A stretch of 64,000 nucleotides of DNA from Dinoroseobacter shibae DFL 12 = DSM 16493. GTDB lineage: Bacteria; Pseudomonadota; Alphaproteobacteria; Rhodobacterales; Rhodobacteraceae. Within the stretch, counting starts at the first letter, position 1, and the number at the start of each line of letters is the position of its first letter. A program made the position numbers and the translations under genes. The notes beneath the pieces were generated by a model that saw only the letters and a list, made by a program, of their open reading frames with translations, made no database searches and had not been told where the DNA came from. Positions 16,928 to 25,545 of the stretch are shown piece by piece. Where the stretch lies: contig NC_009952.1 of NCBI RefSeq assembly GCF_000018145.1, forward strand, positions 308,501 to 372,500, in the 5' to 3' direction.

Positions 16928-17737
16928 CTAGAAGTCGACCTCGACGCCCGGCAGGTTCAGCGCCTTGACCAGTTCGCGCAGCTCCTGCCGCGCGGCGACG
17001 TTGGACATGTTCAGCTTGTCGATCCCGATGTCGCGCAGATCCAGCAGGGTCAGCCCCCGGGGAAACAGCTCGCGGAAGATCACCCGCTCCGAGAAACCCG
17101 GAATGACCCGGCAGCCGATCCGCTTGCTCAGGTCCTTCAGCGCGTCGCCGATCTTCTTCTTGTTGTGCATGTACTGGGTGCCCAGCCGGTTTCGCAGCAC
17201 CACCCATTCGATCGGCGGCAGGCCCGCGCGCGCCCGCAATTGCCGCGCATCCCACACCATCTCGGAATAGACCGAGGGCCCGAGCACCTTGTTGGTGGTC
17301 GGATCGATCCGCGCCAGCATGTCGAAGTCCACATAGCTGTCGTTGAGCGGCGTGATCAGCGTATCGGCGAGCGAATGGGCGACCTGGCTCAGCCGGGTAT
17401 GGGAGCCGGGACAGTCGATCACCACGAAATCGCATTCCTCTTCGAGCGACGAGACCGCAGCGCTCAGCCGGTAATCCCACAGGTTCTCGCCCTCCGGCAG
17501 GCTCGCCGGGTCGATCTGCGGCAACTCGATCAGCTCCGGCGTGGGCAGGGCGATCCCCTCCCGCTCGCAGGAGGCCTTGCGGTTCTCCAGATAGCGGCCG
17601 AAGCTGCGCTGCCGCAGGTCGAGGTCGAGCCCGCCCACCCGGTGGCCCATCCGCGCCAGCGCGGTGGCCACATGCATGCAGGTGCTGGACTTGCCCGATC
17701 CGCCCTTCTCGTTGCCGAAGACGATGATATGTGCCAC
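16928..17737 (-). CDS. mipZ: Division-plane positioning ATPase MipZ (ParA family)
   Basis: 269 residues. Deviant Walker A NEKGGSGKSST near the N-terminus, then GLDLDLRQ, VVIDCPG (Walker B region) and the MipZ-specific PLNDSYVDFDML segment and C-terminal NMSNVAARQELREL. MipZ forms a polar gradient and blocks FtsZ assembly away from midcell in alphaproteobacteria. The start is the GTG at 17737, preceded by AAAGGG; no usable ATG exists. Length and motifs agree with the Caulobacter-type protein. Confidence 0.92.
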   Translation of the reverse strand: MAHIIVFGNEKGGSGKSSTCMHVATALARMGHRVGGLDLDLRQRSFGRYLENRKASCEREGIALPTPELIELPQIDPASLPEGENLWDYRLSAAVSSLEEECDFVVIDCPGSHTRLSQVAHSLADTLITPLNDSYVDFDMLARIDPTTNKVLGPSVYSEMVWDARQLRARAGLPPIEWVVLRNRLGTQYMHNKKKIGDALKDLSKRIGCRVIPGFSERVIFRELFPRGLTLLDLRDIGIDKLNMSNVAARQELRELVKALNLPGVEVDF

Positions 17738-17983
17738 TGCGCGCCCTTTCTGCGACCGGTCCTTGTCCCCGCCGGTTGGCCGGGACAGTACAAAGCTGCT
17801 CCCCGCATTGGAATCCCAAAACGGCGACAATCGGCTCAAATCCAAGCCATTGCAGATGTTCATCGCAGGAAGGGCTTTGTGTTTGGTTAACGCGCGCCCT
17901 GCTGCCGACGCGCCGTTTCGGGATATCCCTCCCCTTGGGGAGCCGGTAGGCTCGTCGCCAAACACAACACGGAGGATCCCCCA

Positions 17984-18952
17984 ATGCCCAACCTGACACG
18001 CCGCGCCCTTGGCCGCGCCGCCCTCGCCGTCCCCGCCCTGTCGCTCCCGGCCGCGCTGCTGCCCAGTGCCGCGCAGGCCGCAGGCCCCGGGGGCATGGCC
18101 GCACCCGGGCTGGTCGAGATGCCGCTTGGGGCGTACCGAATCACGGCGCTCCTCGACGGGATGGCGCCTCTGGGACGGCCTTTCTTCTTCGGCCCCGACG
18201 AAGGGGCGATCGACGCCAAGCTGGCGGAGATGGGCCTGGGCCCTGACCTGCTGCCCGCGCCTGTCACGGCCTATCTCCTGCGCTCCGACGACCGCACGAT
18301 CCTGATCGATGCCGGCATGGGAGAGGTCGATTTGCTCGGCCCGGGCTTCGGGCGCGTGGCCGCGGCGCTGGGCGCGGCGGGCGTGGCGCCGGGCGATGTG
18401 GACACGGTGATCCTGACCCACGCGCATCCCGACCATCTGGGCGGTCTTGTTGCGGACGGTGCCGTGGTCTTCGCCAATGCGGAGCTGGTGATGGCCGAGG
18501 CCGAGGCGGGGTTCTGGCTCGATGCCGGGATGATGGCCCAGGCGCCGACGGAGGCGCAGGGGCTGTTCCAGCTGGCGCAAACCGTCGTCGAGGCCTATAG
18601 CGACCGTGTCACCCGCGTGGCCGACGGGGCGGAGGTCGCACCGGGGGTGCGGCTGATCCTTTCTCCGGGACATACCCCGGGACACGCGGTGCTGCGCATC
18701 GACGGCGGCGACCGGCAGCTCCTGATGCTTGCCGATACGCTGCACAGTGCGGACCTGCATACCGCGATGCCCGATGTGGGCTTCGGCTTCGACGTGGACC
18801 CGGCAGCCGCGGCGCATTCCCGGCGGCGTCTGTTCGAGGAGGCCGCAAGCGACGGGGTGCTGATCGCCGGCAGCCATGTGCATTTCCCGGGGTTCGGACG
18901 CATCCAGCGCGCCGGCGACGCGTTCCGCTACGCGCCGGCCAGTTGGCTCTAG
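17984..18952 (+). CDS. Tat-exported MBL-fold metallo-hydrolase
   Basis: 322 residues. The N-terminus NLTRRALGRAALA followed by a hydrophobic stretch ending AQA is a twin-arginine signal, so the enzyme should be exported folded. Metal ligands sit in ILTHAHPDHLGG (HxHxDH), the His in LILSPGHTPGH, the Asp in LMLADT and a late GSHVHFPG. It resembles the quorum-quenching lactonase-like branch, but the substrate is unknown. It is divergent from mipZ with a 246-base gap and has a GGAGGAT ribosome-binding site. Confidence 0.88.
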   Translation: MPNLTRRALGRAALAVPALSLPAALLPSAAQAAGPGGMAAPGLVEMPLGAYRITALLDGMAPLGRPFFFGPDEGAIDAKLAEMGLGPDLLPAPVTAYLLRSDDRTILIDAGMGEVDLLGPGFGRVAAALGAAGVAPGDVDTVILTHAHPDHLGGLVADGAVVFANAELVMAEAEAGFWLDAGMMAQAPTEAQGLFQLAQTVVEAYSDRVTRVADGAEVAPGVRLILSPGHTPGHAVLRIDGGDRQLLMLADTLHSADLHTAMPDVGFGFDVDPAAAAHSRRRLFEEAASDGVLIAGSHVHFPGFGRIQRAGDAFRYAPASWL

Positions 18953-18973
18953 GCGCAGGGCGTCCGCAGGGCA

Positions 18974-18995
18974 CAAGCGCGTTCGAACGCGCTTG
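18974..18995. repeat. 22-bp perfect palindrome, copy 1 (CG-arm type)
   Basis: Left half CAAGCGCGTTC followed by its exact complement, centre TTCGAA. It lies 21 bases after the metallo-hydrolase stop. An identical copy lies 138 bases away, with the BKACE gene converging from the other side. Confidence 0.9.
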
Positions 18996-19111
18996 GCACC
19001 GGCACGCGCATCGCGCTGTGCCCGATGCGGTGTGAGGGTCCAGCTGGCATGAAAGCCAAGGGGCCCGCGATGTCCCACTCGGTTGGGTCAGCCTGCCAGG
19101 GTCCGCGGGGC

Positions 19112-19133
19112 CAAGCGCGTTCGAACGCGCTTG
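19112..19133. repeat. 22-bp perfect palindrome, copy 2 (CG-arm type)
   Basis: Identical to the 22-mer at 18974. It lies 27 bases beyond the BKACE stop (minus strand). Each of the two convergent genes thus has one copy just past its 3' end, which suggests a terminator or insulator role. The 116 bases between the copies hold no gene I can support. Confidence 0.9.
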
Positions 19134-19159
19134 CACGTGGCGCCGTGCGCCCTCGCGCG

Positions 19160-20038
19160 TCAGCGGCCCGCGATCTTGCGCCGTATCTCGGCCGCTCGGG
19201 CCAGCGTTCCGCCCGCTTGCGCGATGGCCTGCGCCGCCGCCTCGGTCCAGCCGATATTGCTCAGCTCCGTGCCGAAGGGCGCATCCTCCAGGCCCACGCG
19301 CACATGGACGCCTGCCGGCACCGCGGCCCCGATCAGCGGCAGGATATCCACCTGCAATCCCGCGATCATGCAGGGGGCGCCGGGGTCCAGCTCGGCCATC
19401 AGCGCAAGGTAGCTGTCCAGCGCATAGCCCCGCGGCGGATATCCGAAGGTGAACCCTTCGGAGAACATGAACCTGTAGATCGGGCGGGGCACACCCGGCA
19501 CCTGTGCGGCCAGGGCCGCCCCGAGGCGGGCGAAGCCCGGCTCATAGATCGCATAGCTCGGGTGAAATCCGTAGGTCCGGGCGAGATCCAGCCCGTGCCG
19601 GACCTCCGCCTCCGAATTGTGATAAACGAACCCCTCCCGGCCTGCGCGGATCTCCGACAGGCTCGACAGGATCGCGCAGCCCGGATCGACCACCGCCCAT
19701 TCCAGCAGCCCGTCCCGGGCCAGCGCTTCGACCACGGCAAACCGCGCCTCCGGCGTCATCGCCGTCGCCGCGTCCCTTGAGCCCGAGAGCGGCAGGGTCG
19801 GGTAGACGATCACGTCCTCCACTGCGCGGATCCCCTCGATCACCTTGGCATAGGCGTCGTAATCCTCCCGCTGCCGCCCGGTATCGGGGTCGTAGACATG
19901 GACATGGACCACCGCCGCCCCGGCCCGGGCACAAGCGATGCCCTGGGCGATCAACTCGTCGGTGGTGATCGGCATGCCCGGTTGCAGGCTGCGCGACCAG
20001 GGCCCGTTCAGCGCGACTTCAAGGCAGATCTGGGGCAT
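19160..20038 (-). CDS. BKACE-family beta-keto acid cleavage enzyme (DUF849)
   Basis: 292 residues. TIM-barrel fold with the zinc-binding HVHVYDP (about residues 46-52), the YPTLPLSGS strand and a C-terminal VRVGLEDAPF loop. The family cleaves beta-keto acids with acetyl-CoA to give a CoA ester and acetoacetate. The ATG at 20038 is preferred because GAGGAC lies right before it. The family is diverse, and no carnitine or lysine catabolic gene is next to it to define the substrate. Confidence 0.85.
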   Translation of the reverse strand: MPQICLEVALNGPWSRSLQPGMPITTDELIAQGIACARAGAAVVHVHVYDPDTGRQREDYDAYAKVIEGIRAVEDVIVYPTLPLSGSRDAATAMTPEARFAVVEALARDGLLEWAVVDPGCAILSSLSEIRAGREGFVYHNSEAEVRHGLDLARTYGFHPSYAIYEPGFARLGAALAAQVPGVPRPIYRFMFSEGFTFGYPPRGYALDSYLALMAELDPGAPCMIAGLQVDILPLIGAAVPAGVHVRVGLEDAPFGTELSNIGWTEAAAQAIAQAGGTLARAAEIRRKIAGR

Positions 20039-20104
20039 GGGTCCTCGCAAGCCGGCTCGGAGCTGCAGTCAACACCCCCGGTCCCCAGCGCACAAGCCCG
20101 CATG

Positions 20105-20132
20105 AAAAAGGCGCCCACGAAGGGGCGCCTTT
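20105..20132 (-). terminator. Terminator after rpmE
   Basis: Read on the minus strand, AAAGGCGCC and GGCGCCTTT arms enclose a short loop, followed by a run of T and then C (from the AAAAA at 20105-20109). It ends the rplS-rpmE transcript about 24 bases past the L31 stop. Confidence 0.8.
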
Positions 20133-20155
20133 GCACGATCGAGAGAGCGGCAGGC

Positions 20156-20377
20156 TCAGAAGCCGAGGCCCTCGTATTTCTTCTTGAACTTCGACACGCG
20201 GCCGCCGGTGTCCAGCAGGCGCGAGGTGCCGCCGGTCCAGGCCGGGTGCACGGACGGGTCGATGTCGAGCGACAGCTGGTCGCCCTCGGCCCCCCAGGTG
20301 GAGCGCATCTGGATCACGGTGCCGTCGGTCATCTTCACGTCGATGATGTGATATTCGGGATGGATGTCTTTTTTCAT
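20156..20377 (-). CDS. rpmE: 50S ribosomal protein L31
   Basis: 73 residues, starting [19 protein letters not shown] and containing STWG and HPAWTGG. It lacks the CxxC pairs of the zinc form, so this is the zinc-free type usual in this group. It lies 11 bases downstream of rplS in the same direction and is followed by a clear terminator. Confidence 0.95.
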   Translation of the reverse strand: MKKDIHPEYHIIDVKMTDGTVIQMRSTWGAEGDQLSLDIDPSVHPAWTGGTSRLLDTGGRVSKFKKKYEGLGF

Positions 20378-20388
20378 CTCGGCGGCCC

Positions 20389-20763
20389 TCAGTTCGATTT
20401 CGGCTTGTAGTTGGTCTGCTCGGCGATCCGGGCCGATTTGCCGCGACGGGCACGCAGATAATAGAGCTTGGCGCGCCGCACCTTGCCGCGACGGACCACC
20501 TCGATGCTGTCGATATTGGTGGAATGCAGGGGGAAGACCCGCTCCACGCCTTCGCCGAAGCTGATCTTGCGGACCGTGAAGGAGGCCGCGATGCCATCGC
20601 CGCCCTTGCGCGCGATGCAGACGCCTTCGTAGTTCTGGACCCGGCTGCGGGTCCCTTCGGTCACCTTGTAGCCGACGCGGATGGTGTCGCCGGCCTTGAA
20701 GTCCGGAATGTCCTTGCCGAGTTCGGCAATCTGCTCGGCTTCGAGCTGTGCGATCAGGTTCAT
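20389..20763 (-). CDS. rplS: 50S ribosomal protein L19
   Basis: 124 residues. Contains [33 protein letters not shown] and [10 protein letters not shown], the full L19 set. ATG 20763 is preceded by CAGGAGAGA. Upstream 20764-21023 (260 bases) has no gene I can support and probably carries the promoter. Confidence 0.97.
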   Translation of the reverse strand: MNLIAQLEAEQIAELGKDIPDFKAGDTIRVGYKVTEGTRSRVQNYEGVCIARKGGDGIAASFTVRKISFGEGVERVFPLHSTNIDSIEVVRRGKVRRAKLYYLRARRGKSARIAEQTNYKPKSN

Positions 20764-21023
20764 CTGATCTCTCCTGAGTTGCGCGTGGTTTGCCCACGGT
20801 GATGTCGCGATCCAAGAGCTCTGTGTCTTCACCGGGTCCGGATACACCGCCCGCCAGAGGATAGGGTCGTCTTTGTATGTTGCATCCGTCCCGCCGAGGG
20901 TCTGGTACCGAAGAAAGTGCCACGGCGATCAGGGTCCGGGGCGCGTGCCCGACCGGACTCGCGCCGTATAGGAGGGAATGGCCCCCGGATCAAGAGCCTT
21001 TCATACGCCGTGCCACCCGCGGC

Positions 21024-21821
21024 TCAGGGCTTGCGCGCAGCCCAGAGGTCGGGACGCCGCGCGCGGGTCAGGGCTTCCGCCTGCTCCCGGCGCCAGGCCT
21101 CGATCTGGCCGTGATGCCCGGACATCAGCACCTCGGGGATCGCGCGGCCCTTCCAGACCGCGGGCCGGGTGTATTGCGGATGCTCCAGCAGGCCCCGGGA
21201 GAAGCTTTCCTCCTCCGTCGAGGCCGCGTTGCCCAGAACCCCGGGCAGCAGCCGCACCGTGGCGTCGATCATGGCCTGTGCGGCCAACTCGCCGCCGGTG
21301 AGCACGAAATCCCCCAGGCTGACCTCCTCGATCGGGTAGTGGTCGAGCACCCGCTGATCCACCCCCTCGAACCGCCCGCATAGCAGCGTCACCCCCCGTG
21401 CCCGCGACCAGGCCCGCGCCCAGGCTTGGGTAAAGGGCGCGCCCCGGGGGCTGAGATAGACGATGGGCCAGTCCTCCGGCGCCTCCGGCGTGCCTGCGCG
21501 CGCGGCGTCGATCGCCCGGCCCAGCACATCCGGGCGCAGCACCATGCCCGCCCCGCCGCCTGCGGGCGTGTCGTCCACATTGCGGTGCTTGCCCACCCCG
21601 AAGCTGCGCAGATCCATCGCCTCCAGCGCCCAGAGCCCTTCGTCCAGCGCCTTGCCCGTCAGGCTCTCGCCCAGAACGCCCGGGAAGGCCTTGGGAAACA
21701 GCGTGAGCACCTTGGCGGTCCACGCCCCCTTCAGCCGGGGACGCGCCGCCATCAGATCCTGAGGCGTCAGCGTGGCCGAGATGGATTTCCGGCCGTGGGA
21801 GCGGTTGGGAGGCGTTGTCAT
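21024..21821 (-). CDS. trmD: tRNA (guanine37-N1)-methyltransferase TrmD
   Basis: 265 residues. SPOUT methyltransferase that methylates G37 of tRNAs with SAM. Landmarks: [28 protein letters not shown] (knot region), [15 protein letters not shown] and the C-terminal [14 protein letters not shown]. The first 35 residues precede the usual start of the family (AKVLTLFP), so translation may begin at the ATG at residue 24. It is separated from rimM by the opposite-strand kinase-like gene. Confidence 0.95.
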   Translation of the reverse strand: MTTPPNRSHGRKSISATLTPQDLMAARPRLKGAWTAKVLTLFPKAFPGVLGESLTGKALDEGLWALEAMDLRSFGVGKHRNVDDTPAGGGAGMVLRPDVLGRAIDAARAGTPEAPEDWPIVYLSPRGAPFTQAWARAWSRARGVTLLCGRFEGVDQRVLDHYPIEEVSLGDFVLTGGELAAQAMIDATVRLLPGVLGNAASTEEESFSRGLLEHPQYTRPAVWKGRAIPEVLMSGHHGQIEAWRREQAEALTRARRPDLWAARKP

Positions 21822-21911
21822 GGGCTCGCGGTTTAATCATTGTTTAGCAACCTGCAAGGCAAATTGACCACGACACGGACCGCGAAGCCACAGGCAAGCA
21901 CGGAGATTGCG

Positions 21912-22901
21912 ATGACACCCGGCGATCGGATGATGGCCTCGGCCCTGGGCAGCTGGACCCGGCTGGCGCCCTTCGCCGGTCTCGATCCGGCGGCGTTCGA
22001 GGCCGAAGAGCTCTGGCGCCGGGAGGATCCGGGCCAGGTCCGGATCGTGCTGCGAATGCGCGGGGGGGCGGGGCAGGATCTGGTGTTCAAACGGGTATTT
22101 CAGCCGCAGGACAGGGGTCGCTGGGCCGAGGCCCTCGACGGGCAGCGGCGCGCGGTCCGGGCGCTGATGCGCGATCCGGTGCATGTGCCGCCCGCGATCC
22201 TGGCCGAGGATGCCGAGACCCTCTCGACCGTGCAGGACTTCGTGCCGGGCCGCACCCTGCAGGACCACATGCTGCTGCGGTTCGACAAACCGGGCGCGCG
22301 CGCACAGGTGTTGCAGCGGGCGGGCCGCTTTCTCGCCGCCTTTCACGGCGCGACGGCGGAGGGCGACAAACCCTTCAACCCCGCCACCATGCTGGACTAT
22401 ATCCGTGCCTTGGGCCGCCGGGCGCTGAGCGGGGATCTCACCCTCGCGGATCCGGATCTCTTCGCGGTGCTGGCCGAGGGGCTGGAGGCGGCGGCGCAGA
22501 CCGCGGCCGGGCAGCCGGTCCGCGTCGCGGCCCAACACGGCGACCTGCATGCGCGCAACCTGATCGTGTCGGGCAAGCGCGCGACCCTGATCGACTTCGC
22601 CCAGGACAGGAGCGCGCCGGTGCAATACGACATGGCGCGGCTGATCGTCGATCTGGGCGCGCGGTTCTCCGGCGACGCGGCGCCGGAGGCGACTTGCGGC
22701 CTGCCCGCGGCGGATCTGGCCGCGCTGTCGGACGGCTACGGCCGGGATCTGTCGCAGGATGCCTGTCTTGCGTTTTTGTGCCGCTGCCGGGTGCTGCAGG
22801 ACTGGGCGGCTCTGCCGGCGGTGGCCTCCCAACGCTCCGCGTTTCAGCAGGAGAGGCTTCTGCAATTGCAGAAGACCGCCACACGCCTCGCGGCGGCCTG
22901 A
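21912..22901 (+). CDS. Aminoglycoside-phosphotransferase-like kinase (APH fold)
   Basis: 329 residues. Catalytic loop QHGDLHARNLIV near residue 222 and the metal-binding Asp in LIDFAQDR mark the APH/choline-kinase fold. The N-terminal lobe is divergent. ATG 21912 has GGAGA just upstream; a longer reading from 21840 is possible. It lies on the plus strand between trmD and rimM, which are normally neighbours on the other strand. The substrate may be a small amine, sugar or protein; resistance is not implied. Confidence 0.75.
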   Translation: MTPGDRMMASALGSWTRLAPFAGLDPAAFEAEELWRREDPGQVRIVLRMRGGAGQDLVFKRVFQPQDRGRWAEALDGQRRAVRALMRDPVHVPPAILAEDAETLSTVQDFVPGRTLQDHMLLRFDKPGARAQVLQRAGRFLAAFHGATAEGDKPFNPATMLDYIRALGRRALSGDLTLADPDLFAVLAEGLEAAAQTAAGQPVRVAAQHGDLHARNLIVSGKRATLIDFAQDRSAPVQYDMARLIVDLGARFSGDAAPEATCGLPAADLAALSDGYGRDLSQDACLAFLCRCRVLQDWAALPAVASQRSAFQQERLLQLQKTATRLAAA

Positions 22902-22920
22902 CTGCCTGCGGGCTGCGGGC

Positions 22921-23421
22921 TCAGAACAAGCCTTCGGGCGGGTCGGCGACGATCCGGCCCGCGTCCAGGTCCACGGTCGGGACCACCGCCCGGGTAAAGG
23001 GCAGCAGGACGCTTCCCTTCAGCCCCGGCCCGCGCAGCTCCAGCAGGTCGCCCGCCCCGTGATTGTGTACCGCCGCCACCTTGCCCAGAAGGGTGCCGCC
23101 CGTGTCATGCACGGCCAGACCGATCAGGTCGGCATGGTAGAACTCGTCATCGGGCAGACGCGGCAGCCGGTCCCGCGGCGCATAGAGCCGCGCGCCGCGC
23201 AGGGCGTCGGCGGCCTCCTTGTTGCTCACGCCGGTCAGCCGCCCCGACAGGCCGTTCTTGATCTGCCCGGTCAGGCGCAGGGTCGTCTCGCGCCCATCCT
23301 CGAAACTCAGGGGGTTGTAGCTGGCGATATCCTCGGGCACCGCGCAGAAGCTCTTGATCCGCAGCTCCCCGCGCACCCCGAAGGCCCCGGCCACCGCGCC
23401 GACACAGACCCGGTCGCTCAT
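22921..23421 (-). CDS. rimM: 16S rRNA processing protein RimM
   Basis: 166 residues. N-terminal [18 protein letters not shown] and C-terminal PRC-barrel with [14 protein letters not shown] and [14 protein letters not shown]. It assists maturation of the 30S head and binds S19. Its ATG overlaps the stop of a 48-residue membrane protein gene. Confidence 0.96.
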   Translation of the reverse strand: MSDRVCVGAVAGAFGVRGELRIKSFCAVPEDIASYNPLSFEDGRETTLRLTGQIKNGLSGRLTGVSNKEAADALRGARLYAPRDRLPRLPDDEFYHADLIGLAVHDTGGTLLGKVAAVHNHGAGDLLELRGPGLKGSVLLPFTRAVVPTVDLDAGRIVADPPEGLF

Positions 23422-23564
23422 GGCGCGGCCACCCCGGTGCAGACGCCGCGCGCATCGGGCGCGCCCCCGGCGGAGAGGCAGCGTTCCTCGGCCAGCCGCC
23501 GTTCCAGCTGCATGCCGATATAGACGCTTGCGCCGAACACCAGGAGGATCACGGTCTTGCCCAT
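23418..23564 (-). CDS. 48-residue single-span membrane protein upstream of rimM
   Basis: Reads [20 protein letters not shown], one hydrophobic helix (residues about 4-20), then a charged ERRLAEERC segment and a tail with a second Cys (GVCTG). The stop overlaps the rimM ATG (ATGA) and the start lies 6 bases after the EVE-gene stop, so it is translated as part of this operon. I do not recognise the family. Its two cysteines at about 30 and 42 could bridge if the tail faces the periplasm. Confidence 0.65.
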   Translation of the reverse strand: MGKTVILLVFGASVYIGMQLERRLAEERCLSAGGAPDARGVCTGVAAP

Positions 23565-23570
23565 CCCCGT

Positions 23571-24035
23571 TCAGGCCACCGCACGCAAACGGTCCGCGAT
23601 GGCGAAGAAATCCGCCGCCCCGATCTCCATCTGCCCGCGCCGGAATGTCCGGCCCCAGTGGCGCGGCCGGGCCACGAAGTCGAGCGCGCCGAGCAGGGGC
23701 CGCACCGACACCTCGCCCACCGCGTCATAGGCGCATTTGCGCACCCAGGTCTGGCCCGACCCCCGGCCCGTGCCAAAGGTCCAGGACGGCCCGCCCGCGC
23801 AAAGCTGCGTCCAGTTCTGGGTCCAGGGCGTGTCGTCGATCACCTCGCCCACGGCGGTGAAACATTCCAGTGCCGCGCCATCGGCGGTCTCGTGAGGCGA
23901 GTAATAGAGCACCCAATCCCCCGGCGCGAGCTTGCGCACGGCCGCCGCCTTGCCGCCCGAGAACAAGCAAACCCCGTTTGCAACAGCCGCCTGCACGCTG
24001 TCGCGCTCGGCCAATCCGATCCAGTACCGCGCCAT
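23571..24035 (-). CDS. EVE-domain protein
   Basis: 154 residues. Starts [10 protein letters not shown], then [20 protein letters not shown], which is the EVE/PUA-like core, and DTPWTQNW further on. EVE domains bind modified bases in RNA or DNA. It is cotranscribed downstream of bluB (1-base gap) and just upstream of the 48-residue gene and rimM. A role in reading RNA modification fits the operon, but this is inference. Confidence 0.8.
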   Translation of the reverse strand: MARYWIGLAERDSVQAAVANGVCLFSGGKAAAVRKLAPGDWVLYYSPHETADGAALECFTAVGEVIDDTPWTQNWTQLCAGGPSWTFGTGRGSGQTWVRKCAYDAVGEVSVRPLLGALDFVARPRHWGRTFRRGQMEIGAADFFAIADRLRAVA

Positions 24036-24036
24036 G

Positions 24037-24666
24037 TCAGCGGACCTCCAGTTCCAATGCCTCCGCCCGGGCTTCCCAACCCAGACGCTTCAATTCCGGG
24101 GTGTCGGCCTCGTCCTCGGGCCAGCCGAGGCAGAAGTAACCGATCAGGTCCCATGTGGCCGGGACCGCGAGGTCCCGTGCCAGCCGGTCCGGGTCCAGAA
24201 TGGAGACCCAGCCGAGCCCCAGCCCCTCGGCCCGCGCGGTCAGCCACATCATGGTGACCCCCGACACGACCGAGTACTGGCGCATTTGCGGCATGCTCGC
24301 CGCGCCCAGACCCGACCCCTTGGCCGGATCCGTGTCGCAATAGATCGCCAGCTGTATCGGGGCGGCGTCCATGCCCGACAGTTTCAACCGCGCGTAATCC
24401 GCGGCCTTGTCGCCCGGCTGCCCTGCAAGGGCATCCGCGTTGGTCTCGGCGAAATTCGCCGCCGCCGCGGCGCGGGCCGCGGGGCTGTCGATCCGCAGCA
24501 CGCGCCACGGCTCGGACAGGCCCACCGAGGGGGCCAGGCGCAGGCTGTCGAGGCAGCGCGCGAGCACCGCGTCGGGCACCGGATCGGTGCGGAAGCGGCG
24601 CACATCGCGCCGCCACCGCATCAATTCCGTCAGTTCCGCGCGGAACGCGGGCGTGAAGCTGCGCAT
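24037..24666 (-). CDS. bluB: 5,6-dimethylbenzimidazole synthase BluB
   Basis: 209 residues. Flavin destructase that turns reduced FMN into the lower ligand of B12. Family marks are MRWRRDVRRF near residue 17, RLAPSVGLSEPWRVLRI, LAIYCDTDP, and GLGLGWVSILDP. It sits inside the ribosomal operon between rpsP and the EVE gene; no other cobalamin gene is nearby. Confidence 0.9.
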   Translation of the reverse strand: MRSFTPAFRAELTELMRWRRDVRRFRTDPVPDAVLARCLDSLRLAPSVGLSEPWRVLRIDSPAARAAAAANFAETNADALAGQPGDKAADYARLKLSGMDAAPIQLAIYCDTDPAKGSGLGAASMPQMRQYSVVSGVTMMWLTARAEGLGLGWVSILDPDRLARDLAVPATWDLIGYFCLGWPEDEADTPELKRLGWEARAEALELEVR

Positions 24667-24694
24667 GGGCTAATCCCTTGCCAAACCGTCCGAA

Positions 24695-25087
24695 TTACTC
24701 GGCAGCGGCCTCTTCGGCGGGGGCCTCATCGGCGGGCGCTTCGGAGGCTTCCGCGGCCTTGGCGGCCTTTTCCTCGGCGCGGTCCTGGGCCTTCTTGCCC
24801 GGCACGGCCTTCTTGGGGTTGTTGCGCTCGGTCTTGGGCAGCACCTCGGCGGCCTCCAGCATCCGCGCCACGCGGTCGGTCGGCTTGGCGCCTTCGCCCA
24901 GCCAGTACTGCACGCGCTCCAGGTCCATCTTCACGCGGTCTTCGCTGTCCTTGGGCAGGAGCGGGTTGTAGGTGCCGAGCTTCTCGATGAAGCGTCCGTC
25001 GCGGGGCATGCGGCTGTCCGCGGCCACGATACGGTAGAAGGGGCGCTTCTTGGAGCCGCCGCGGGCGAGCCGGATTTTCATTGCCAT
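24695..25087 (-). CDS. rpsP: 30S ribosomal protein S16
   Basis: 130 residues. The S16 core is residues 1-80 ([34 protein letters not shown]). Residues after about 95 form an Ala/Glu/Lys-rich tail, a longer extension common in alphaproteobacteria. It is transcribed from the chorismate mutase side toward bluB. Confidence 0.97.
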   Translation of the reverse strand: MAMKIRLARGGSKKRPFYRIVAADSRMPRDGRFIEKLGTYNPLLPKDSEDRVKMDLERVQYWLGEGAKPTDRVARMLEAAEVLPKTERNNPKKAVPGKKAQDRAEEKAAKAAEASEAPADEAPAEEAAAE

Positions 25088-25128
25088 TGTCTTGTTCTCC
25101 TTGGCTTTTTTCTGATCTGAGCCGGGGC

Positions 25129-25425
25129 TCAGGATTGGTGTTGCTTATGGTGTTGGATGACTTCCTGAATGATGAAGTTCAGGAATTTCTTGGCGAAGTC
25201 GGGGTCGAGATCGGCCATTTCGGCCAGCTCCGACAGGCGTTTGATCTGGCTCTCTTCGCGGGTCGGGTCCGAGGGCGGCAGGGCGTGCTCGGCCTTCAGT
25301 CGGCCCACGGCCTGGGTGTGCTTGAACCGCTCGGCCAGCGTGAAGACGAGGATCGCGTCCAGCCGGTCGATGCTGTCGCGGTGCTCGGCCAGCACCTGGG
25401 CGGCGCGGGAAACGGCGTCGGTCAT
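25129..25425 (-). CDS. Chorismate mutase (AroQ class)
   Basis: 98 residues, all-helical AroQ fold: [20 protein letters not shown] (helix 1 with catalytic Arg), [13 protein letters not shown] (catalytic Lys region) and a C-terminal [13 protein letters not shown]. It converts chorismate to prephenate. ATG 25425 was chosen because GGAGGA lies just upstream; a longer reading runs into the 11-nt repeat. It sits between the acetyltransferases and rpsP, as in other Rhodobacteraceae. Confidence 0.9.
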   Translation of the reverse strand: MTDAVSRAAQVLAEHRDSIDRLDAILVFTLAERFKHTQAVGRLKAEHALPPSDPTREESQIKRLSELAEMADLDPDFAKKFLNFIIQEVIQHHKQHQS

Positions 25426-25460
25426 GGGCGTCCTCCGCAGCCCGAAAAACCGCCCAAAAC

Positions 25461-25514
25461 CGGCGTCGGACAAGTGTCGGGCAAGTGTCGGGCAAGTGTA
25501 TGGCACCTGTCGGG
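25461..25514 (+). repeat. 11-nt tandem motif (CAAGTGTCGGG) array, copy A
   Basis: Units CAAGTGTCGGG at 25471 and 25482, a variant CAAGTGTATGG at 25493 and CACCTGTCGGG at 25504. Bases 25476-25502 are identical to 50517-50543, and CGGCGTCGG precedes both at the same distance. It lies in the gap between chorismate mutase and the first acetyltransferase. Confidence 0.85.
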
Positions 25515-25545
25515 CAAAACCGCCCGACCGCGGGTCCGGGTCCGG

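Noticed and set aside
21912..22901. Aminoglycoside resistance gene
   Set aside because: Only the general kinase fold motifs (HGDLHARN, DFAQDR) are present; the fold covers many housekeeping kinases and the location is a core operon.
25461..25514. Iteron-type replication origin
   Set aside because: Too few units, no DnaA boxes or AT-rich tract seen nearby and no replication gene; the same units recur inside a transporter cluster.
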